DNA from: Pampus argenteus
Lineage: Eukaryota > Chordata > Actinopteri > Scombriformes > Stromateidae
Assembly: GCA_036937835.1 (NCBI GenBank)
Contig: CM072880.1
Location: forward strand, 10,918,501-10,982,500
Direction: 5' to 3'
Length of the DNA: 64,000 nt
Shown here piece by piece: positions 56,701-64,000 of this stretch. How positions within the stretch are numbered: the first letter of the stretch is position 1; each line of letters starts with the position of its first letter. The position numbers and the translations under genes were made by a program. Below the pieces are notes generated by a model. The model searched no databases and was not told the origin of the DNA. It was given only the letters and a program-made list of their open reading frames with translations.

Positions 56701-59700
56701 TCATCTCGATTTGCGGTTGTGTTCAGACAACAGCAGGTTGTTGAGTTTGATGACAATGTTGGCAAAGTCAGTGAGCTCCACAAAGTCAGAGGTGATGATG
56801 TTGACCCCGTCCACCCCCGGCCTCTGAGCCTCGACCCAGGACATGATAGTTGGTAGGTTTCTGGTTCGCAGAGCCACAAAAAAGAACAGAAATTAGATAA
56901 TGTTTGATTAGGTCTGTTTAAACTGTGTAGATGGCAAAAACCATTTCTGTTACACCCAACATACTGTCACTTGAATATTAATTAAACTTGAAATGTGACC
57001 TTGCAAAACTACTCATTATACTTAATGCCAAGTTTCTTGTCTGTGCATGTTTTACAGTTATAGGCTATAACGTTGCCAAAGTCTAATCAGTTGTTTCTTG
57101 GCTGAACGTTTGTTCGCCAAATATTACGGAGAGTGGCTGATTAAATTTTGAGATATGTTACAATGTGGGAGAAAATGGACCTGATGGAAAAGTTAAAGGG
57201 AGAGTTAAAGGGCGTGACGTTTGTGTCTGTCACGACTCAGTGACTCAGTAACTTTATCGCTTTTAACACTGTTAAATTCTCCACAACGTTTCAGCTGCCA
57301 GCAGAACAAAACCAGGAAGTTTATCCAATGGTGATAAACAATCCCATTTCCTTGGAAGTGCAAAATTAGGCCACCTCCTGTCTCGCCCGAGTGTCCGTTC
57401 AGGAGTTTTACACCCCAGTATCAGATGGCTGTTCCTCTCAGATATTGCAGGGTATGGTGGGCATGTACTCTAAGTCAGGATTTCCGTTGCCGTTTCCAAG
57501 CTTAGGAAATAAGCTCTTATCTCTGAAATGTGTGTATGTTTGATCCTCAGTAGTTTGGAACTGGAGAAATTGCTGTTCCCCAGTGGAATAAATTGGTTAA
57601 AATGAAGTGACAGAATAGTGTAGATGAATGAAGTAGATGAAAGACAACCATTCATGCTTTATGTCCTTGCATATAGAGAGAGAGTATATAGGTTTTAAGG
57701 AATATAAAGTGTGGTACAATTATCAGGCTGGTAATCCTCTTTGTTCCAGGCTATTCCTCTGCTGGTCATAGATTAAAATAAATAAATAAAGTTGAGCAGT
57801 GAGGCAGGAGAATATGGGCTTGAGTCCAAGAATACTCTAAACTGTTACTGACCTCTCCACCAGGTAGTTGCGTAGTCCCCAGACCAGGCCCTTGGCCACA
57901 GTGTTGACCCTGGGTGTGAGGATGGCCTGGGACACATGGAAGGAGCCCTGCTTGGCTCTTCCCTTTAGTGTGCTTTCCAGGAACTAGAAACAAAAATGTC
58001 TAACATGAGTTTAAATACAACAAATCTCTTCCAAACAGCCCTTTAATGTGAGACTTTTAGAGACACAGTTTGTATAACCAAATGTTTTGGAAGGATTAAA
58101 CGGTTTGTAAAATGTTGAGTATAGGGAGGCAGAGGAAGTGAGGTGTGCTAAGAAGGAAGATGAAGAGAAGAAAGGTAGAGCAGGTAAAGCAGCTCGGGGG
58201 TCCATCCTGATGATGAACATCGACCAAACATAAATAGGGCTCCAGTTACAGTAGATTAATTGCTAGAGTATCATATATAACGAGACACACACACACACAC
58301 AACTAGGGTTTGAATGGTACCTTCTGACCTGTATGAGCTTGTTGGGTTCAGTGGTGTTCGCCCAGGGAGCAGGGATCTTGTTGCCAGGCCACATGACAGG
58401 GATCCCCTGAGCTGACGGATGATGGTAGAACACGATTACCTGCGGGAATAAGGAAAATAAACGGGAGCGAGTCGGAACCCGGAGGCAGTTTTTTGTAGAT
58501 GAATTTTGCAATACGATACATAAATTAGCCCCAGATTACATCATGAGGTAATACTTGGCTAGACCCAACTGACAGTTAATGAGAGATATTGTAATGTGTC
58601 TATGTCATGCATCTACACACAATTTTAGCTTTAACATGACTACATTTGCAACCCCTATCTTTCTTGAACAAGAAAGATAGTTATGCTGCCCTCTGCAGCT
58701 GGTAATGGTTTAAATCTCTTCTCTTCTCTTCTCTTCTGTCTACACTCTCACTTTGCTTCTTCTTTGTCAACCAAGTCAGTCACGGGAAAGGTAAACATCA
58801 TGTGTAAGGCAACGTGTGAGAGTGTGAGATGAGGGGGAAAAAATGACAAGAAATGTAAAAGAAAGAGAGAAAGAGAAGAAAAAAAGAGGGAGATAAAGCT
58901 GCAGGTAAGGAAATAGATATGTTAAGGACTGTATGGAAGCCTAAAAGGGACAAAAGGACATAGTGAGTGTGAAGAAAGGATAAAAGCTAAATACGATAAA
59001 ACAAGTGTTAATGGGATGACGCTCATCACTAATTCCCGTCCAGGAGAGTCAAAGTGACAGGGATTATCTGACCACAGGGGCGTGTCCTACAGTCTACACA
59101 TGTATACTTACATACTGATTTTACTTGTACATGTATGCATTGTATACGCACATACAGTTTACGACAAATATTAAAATGTACTGATTCAAGCCAAAAGAGG
59201 ATGTCTTTCTTTTTTTAAATATAATTTATTAAATATATAATTAGTCAGCATTCTTCTGCTAGAGATCATTGGGGTACCACTACCGAGGGATCTGATTGGT
59301 TAACTGCTGTTGCACTTCTAACACTTCTTCCACTGAGGCATCCAGATCTCACCTGGTATTTCTTCTCCCAGAGGAAGTCCAGGGTGATGCTCTCCACAGC
59401 ACAGTTGTTACAAAGCTTACTGCTGAACACTTCCTGGAGCATGTTGATGAGGTACACATGGTGCTCTGGGTCCATTGCATAGTAGTGGTTGAAGTCTAGG
59501 AATACTACCTTCATTAAGCAAACAACGGTGAATCAAATCAGTTAATCATCCGAATCGCTGTCAAATATTTCATGTTTCATTAAAAAATAAAAAATAAAAA
59601 ATGCAAATCAGACGACCTCTCACCTCTTTCCTGTGTCTGTCTAGGAAGGAATTAATCTGTATCAGACCATCCCTCACCTTTGAGGGCAGAACAGAGTGAA

Positions 59701-60814
59701 GAGTTGGAGGTCATTTGTTGCACTAACCAAACATCTGTGACATTGCATCTTTAAATAAAGGATAAAGGGAAACAACATAAATATCAACTACACCAGTGTA
59801 ATAAAATACAAAACTCTCCCAGCGCACAATGTTGCTGTCGCCTAATAATTTACAGCCACAAATCCATCTCACGACACACTGCTTGTAGTAAAACTCTACG
59901 ATATCTGAAGTATTTGAGGCTACATTCAACTGTGATTTGGATGATTTCAGGCCTGTGAAGTGAATGTTTTCTCCTCTGCACACCTTGTGTCCAAAGAGGC
60001 CATGGATGAAGTAGATCTCATGCCCAGGCTCGCCTGGTTTGGAGGAAACTCTGAGGTCAAAGTAACGAATTCCCGCATCCAGCTGCTCCTTAAATGTCAG
60101 GTTCTGAGAAGCAGGATATAGAAATATTACAATTGGCTGCAAAATGTACATACATATCTGTACATAATCTTATAAACTATGTGGCTTCACAGGTGGCTGT
60201 CTTTTGTGAATGTCACTAATGATGAGGGCTGTACCTGCGTCATGGACCACTTCACCATGACTTTCTTGGCTAAAACGCTAAACATTGTAGCCAGGTACTT
60301 CACATAAGCCTTCTGATCGGGGCCCACGGGAGCATGCACGTCCACCCAGAAGGTAAAAGAATCATGGGACCCTGGAAGAGAGAGGATGGGGGAGTCATGA
60401 TAAAGATGGAAAATGATAGCTGGAAAGAATGAATAAATAAGAAAGATATGCAAATGTCAAAGATGTCATTAGATGACTTGGAAGGAACTGTAAAAGAAAA
60501 GGATGAGAATTAAAGGGAGAAGCTGCAGCTGTAAGGATGATAGAGTAGTGAAGGTGAAATGTGGTGCAGCAACATCACATGATGCTGCTCACCTTTTTAA
60601 CATCTCATGACAACAATGTACCATCACAATCCTGTCGCGTGTTGCTTTATCGACAGTTTACAGTAGTGTCCACCTGACGGACATGACGATGCATACGGAC
60701 GGCGAGCTCACCTGGCACGGCGAGGTGTTTGAGGGGCATGGCACTGAGCTCGGCGGGGAGCGAACCCATCCAGTCGGCATTGACACTGCCGATCCCCGCA
60801 GGTCGCGTCTTCAT
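56701..60814 (-). CDS. plcxd2: PI-PLC X domain-containing protein 2
   Basis: Eight exons: 60,712-60,814 (ATG 60,812-60,814), 60,235-60,371, 59,984-60,103, 59,624-59,677, 59,353-59,508, 58,329-58,439, 57,853-57,983 and 56,701-60,814's last exon 56,701-56,860 (stop TGA). The sum is 972 nt, 323 aa, phases consistent. It is a single X domain, the catalytic half of phosphoinositide-specific phospholipase C, without PH, EF-hand, Y or C2 domains. The two catalytic histidines of the family are visible: His37 in PGSHDSF and His114 in IYFIHGLFG; Asp96 and Arg98 lie in YFDLR. Other family marks are LDFNHYYAM, PAPWANTT, GSFHVSQAILTPR and the C-terminal NIITSDFVEL. DLRVSSKPGEPGHE and WVDVHAPVGPDQ fit PLCXD2 better than PLCXD1 or PLCXD3. 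PLCXD2 also neighbours PHLDB2 in mammals. Activity is likely from residues, not proven. Confidence 0.95.
58440..59352 (-). other. plcxd2 intron with palindrome and CTCTT repeat
   Basis: This 0.9 kb intron holds a perfect 26-bp palindrome at 58,655-58,680, a CTCF-like motif at 58,685-58,698 (12/14, minus) and a short CTCTT tandem repeat at about 58,715-58,737. The other plcxd2 introns contain nothing recognisable. Confidence 0.75.
58655..58680. repeat. Perfect inverted repeat, 12-bp arms, 2-bp centre
   Basis: CTATCTTTCTTG, AA, CAAGAAAGATAG. It lies in plcxd2 intron 5 and could be a hairpin or a remnant of a small inverted-repeat element. Confidence 0.9.
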
Positions 60815-61020
60815 GTCAGAAACGGCCCGTCAACAACCCGCCTCAGGAAACGGCTTCCCGTTGTCACACAACAGGTTCAAACTACAGAAGATCATCTCGG
60901 AATACGAATCTACATATAGACACCTGATCTTGCCCGGTTACCGGTAGGCTGCGGCGCGACGTCCCCAACCAGCCTACCGGGCATCCCTTGACTAGGCCGG
61001 CGAGTGGCTAACGACCGTGA
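60815..61020 (-). promoter_or_regulatory. CpG-rich plcxd2 leader/promoter with dyad
   Basis: The sequence upstream of the plcxd2 start is locally GC- and CpG-rich compared with its AT-rich surroundings, as usual for a vertebrate promoter. It contains a perfect 11-bp inverted repeat: CCGGTAGGCTG at 60,941-60,951 and CAGCCTACCGG at 60,970-60,980. The exact transcription start is not visible. Confidence 0.5.
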
Positions 61021-63889
61021 TAATCCGCTTAGAGCCAAATTCCACTTGTTACCCCCCCTCTTCTGCTACTTCTTAACCTGCTGCTTATGTGTGAAGACCA
61101 CCCTCACACACACACACACACACGCACACACAGAAAGGCGACAGATGGGAAAGTCCTCTTGCCTTAATTGGAGTTTGTTGTGGTCCAGATTCAGCAAAGC
61201 AAGGCTATAAGGATGAATGCTCATAAAGCGTTAATCAACTCATATGAATCATCTCTTTTGTGAGTGCTGGGCTGATATGATATGGCATAACTCAACATAA
61301 CATCAGGGGTGACATCAAAACCTCCACGTGTCTGATCAGGTGTTTGTTATTTTTTTATTTTTTTGGGGGCAATTTATCTTAATTCAATTCTAATTGATTC
61401 CATTCATAACACAAGAGTCTGTTAGAGACAACTAGTATATGGTCCAATTGTTACTACTGGTCCACATAAAATAAAATTTGAGTTCAGAATCAAGAATTTA
61501 AAGTGAATTTGATGTTTATTTCATCGTCACAGCAGTTGTAGTTTATGAGCCTGCAGCGCCATCTATTGGTGCAACACTTCAACTGCCAGAGACTCCAGAG
61601 AAGAGGTGAAATAAAGAGAGCTCACACTCTGCAGCTATTTCCGTCAACACAAACACACAAACACAAACATCCGTATTGGTAATAATCTGGAAAGTGTCCT
61701 GCCTTGGTATATTTTATTATGAGGATATTATTATAATTTTTTTTGGTACCAGTTATTTTCACATTTGTCACTGGAACCTGCGACAAACATAGTTGATATA
61801 AAATGTGTGATTCTCACTTTGGTTGGATCTTTCTGTCAGGAATCTAGGGTCAGTCTCAACATAGTTAATGAATATCAGCCCAGACTTTAAATACATTAAC
61901 GTTGTCCGCCTTAAGGACAACAAGTCCCATAAGGCATTGCGTCCCGCACTGTCACCTGGCAGCTTAAACAAGCATTGCTTTTGTGTGTACGTTTCCATGG
62001 AGAGCAGTCACACACACACACACACACGCGCGCACACACATACACACGTACACACATACACACACACGCGTCTTATCGTTAGAGCTCGGTTTCTTCGATA
62101 CTATGTGAATTGTATCTTGGTCAACTTGGTGCTATCAGCAGACCCAGACAACGGCCGAGGACAGGAGCAACACCCCTAAATGGTGAGTTTAAGGACATCA
62201 GGGGAAAAAAGAGGACAGGGTGAAAGTGAGGGTTAGGCCTCGGACCAGCTGTCAGAGCTGATATATCAACAACAAATGCATCTTCTTCTTCTTTCCTGAT
62301 AGGCCACACTGTATGTTTCATTTCATTCCACCAAAGCTGTTATTTTTTAACAGGAAAGCTTTACGAGAAGGTTTCTGCTGTGAAATGTTTGTGAGCAGAT
62401 GGAAGACAAAAGTAGTTTTTTTTTTAACTATGTGACCACATTCAGAGGTCATGGTAAAATGTAACTCGCCGTTTCTTTCCCACTGTCAGTGTAGTATCCA
62501 CGTGTATTTCCAGTATTATTGACCTTGAATAGCTTCCTAGTGTCATGTGGCCTGGATACATCTTAATTCCCTTTAAATCCTTCCACAACAGATTGCCATA
62601 TGTGAAAGCTGAGTGCGGGCCAGCAGTCCTCTGGCTGCCTTCCTACTTGTCTTTATTGCTTATTGTCCCAGTGAGACACGACAAAGCAATTCTTACATAT
62701 TGCAGTGGAAGCTAATGCATGTAAACATCTACATGCAATTGTAAGAGAATGATCCAAGAACAATTCGTTTACATATTGTGAATTGAAGCGACGATTCATT
62801 CGTTAAATAAGTATCAGGGGCGTTACACATCCAATTGGCAATTCTCTTTGGGTGGAAGTTACTGGCCTGTTCAATGAAAGAAACACTAATCTCATTTGAT
62901 TAGCTGTTCTTGGCTTACCTAAAACTGCGTTTCCTTTGTTAGCCTACATGCCGCAGGTCGGCTTTCAAGGGTAGTTGTGAATAGCTCACAGATGGAAAAT
63001 CATATCAACATGCCAAAATACAGAGCATACACGCCGTTTCCATCATGTCATCGTCAAGAAAGGATAAAGTTGACTTTTCAGTGAGGCTGCTCAGTTTGCC
63101 TTATATTCTGTTATACATGAGGTCAATATGAGAATGCACATGCAGATATAATCCAGTGAGAACATCTGCTTATGTTTGCTTTGGTAATTTTTTAAAAATC
63201 CTTATAACATGCAACATAACATAATCATCACTGTAGCATCAATCCAATCCTCTTGGCAGGCTGTGTGCTTGGGGAAGGCGGTGGATGCCGGTAAGCGTGA
63301 TGGTGATGTAACATCCTATTTACATCCCCGTTGGCCTAATCTGCCTATAGGGTGGCTATGTCATCTCCCTTAGGTGGTCATGTTAGGAGCCTCCTACTAG
63401 TGTGACACACACCTAATCCTCCTCACTGAGAGAAAAAAAACAAAAAACAAACAAGACATGGTCCTGGCTTGTTTTCATCCTTAGATCTCATAACAATCCT
63501 GTTTTATTGGTCATTTCAGTGCTGTTCAAGACGACTTGTTGTGATTTTTGTTTTATGTATGTATGTGGCTGACAATGTTCATTTCTTTATTGTCACTGAA
63601 GGCTTGCGAAGGCACAGTGTTGACTGTGTTGGCTGAACTACGAGAGCCTTTCTAACGACGGATATGTTACCTTTGTGACATATTGGATAACTTAAAAAAT
63701 CCCCTCCTCCTGGGAAAGAACAATCAAACTCTTCCTGAGAAGAGGACGGTGAAACAAAGACAACATTTCTCCAGCAGAGGAGGACGAGAAACGGGGGAAA
63801 AGACATTTGATCAATGACTCCGCAGTGCGTTTCAGCAACTCGTGTCACGCACGTGGAAACTTAACAAGCCGATGATACCGTCCTGAGAG
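61021..63889. other. Divergent intergenic region between plcxd2 and mak
   Basis: The region holds a CA run at 62,009-62,068 and a near-consensus CTCF motif at 61,556-61,569 (minus strand CCAATAGATGGCGC, 13/14). A likely leader exon of mak ends at 62,182 with donor CTAAATG|GTGAGT on the plus strand. The stretch 62.2-63.7 kb would then be mak intron 1. No other coding exon is supported. Confidence 0.45.
62070..62182 (+). other. Possible non-coding first exon of mak
   Basis: A strong 5' splice site (AAATG|GTGAGTTT) lies at 62,182/62,183 after a moderately GC-rich stretch following the CA repeat. Its position, upstream of and on the same strand as the mak start exon, fits a leader exon. The 5' edge is a guess and the link to mak is inference. 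Confidence 0.35.
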
Positions 63890-63993
63890 ATGATGAATCG
63901 CTACACCACCCTGAAGCAGCTGGGTGATGGCACCTACGGCAGCGTCCTGATGGGGCGAAGCAACGAGTCTGGAGAGCTGGTGGCTATTAAGAG
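63890..63993 (+). CDS. mak: Male germ cell-associated kinase, first coding exon (partial gene)
   Basis: The exon encodes MNRYTTLKQLGDGTYGSVLM, then GRSNESGELVAIKR, and ends AAG AG|GTGAGG, a clean donor 7 bases before the window edge. It contains the glycine-rich ATP loop GDGTYG and the catalytic lysine of VAIK. MNRYTT starts the MAK/CILK1(ICK)/MOK-type ciliary kinases. MGRSNESGELVAIKR fits MAK (MGKSNESGELVAIKR), whereas CILK1 has LGRSIESGELIAIKK as I recall. MAK limits cilium length and is needed in photoreceptors. Two ATGs are in tandem at 63,890 and 63,893; the second aligns with the mammalian start. The rest of the gene lies beyond the window. Confidence 0.9.
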
Positions 63994-64000
63994 GTGAGGA

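Noticed and set aside
56701..60814. Identity as plcxd3 or plcxd1
   Set aside because: PLCXD3 reads STKPRDPDNELYFAHG and PLCXD1 is much more diverged; the window has SSKPGEPGHEIYFIHG, as in PLCXD2.
63890..63993. Identity as cilk1 (ick)
   Set aside because: CILK1 has LGRSIESGELIAIKK; the window has MGRSNESGELVAIKR, nearer MAK.

Overview
This is intron-rich, AT-rich vertebrate nuclear DNA, almost certainly from a ray-finned (teleost) fish. The evidence is GT/AG-spliced genes with vertebrate-type proteins, dense CA/GT and CT/GA microsatellites, and interspersed repeats of the kind common in spiny-rayed fish. Four protein-coding genes can be assembled exon by exon. All junctions used follow GT/AG and the reading frames close.

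Layout. About 1-4,072 holds left flank and the probable 3' UTR of the first gene. On the minus strand, 4,073-11,709 encodes tlcd4 (tmem56; TLC-domain membrane protein, 263 aa, six coding exons), with a probable non-coding first exon ending at 16,014. About 16.2-20.8 kb is intergenic DNA plus the probable 3' UTR of the next gene. On the minus strand, 20,850-51,881 encodes phldb2 (LL5-beta; 24 core coding exons, about 1,442 aa, plus three frame-preserving candidate cassette exons). About 52-56.7 kb is intergenic. On the minus strand, 56,701-60,814 encodes plcxd2 (PI-PLC X-domain protein, 323 aa, eight exons, complete). On the plus strand, the first coding exon of mak (ciliary MAP-like kinase) lies at about 63,890-63,993 and the gene runs off the window. 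plcxd2 and mak are divergent across about 3 kb.

The main biological point is that the phldb2 locus encodes an N-terminal forkhead-associated (FHA) module spliced in frame to the LL5-beta body. From memory, mammalian PHLDB2 lacks this module and PHLDB1 has it. Other points are a cluster of candidate cassette exons between the two coiled-coil regions, UG-repeat tracts at phldb2 3' splice sites, a lineage-specific tandem repeat in the disordered region, several CTCF-like motifs, DNA dyads (one in the plcxd2 leader/promoter), and a 414-bp MITE-like element in phldb2 intron 1. The four genes are not an operon-like unit. phldb2 acts at the cell cortex and in adhesion, mak in cilia, plcxd2 belongs to the PI-PLC X-domain family, and tlcd4 is an internal-membrane protein of unclear role. 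I saw no tRNA, rRNA, CRISPR array or autonomous transposon.
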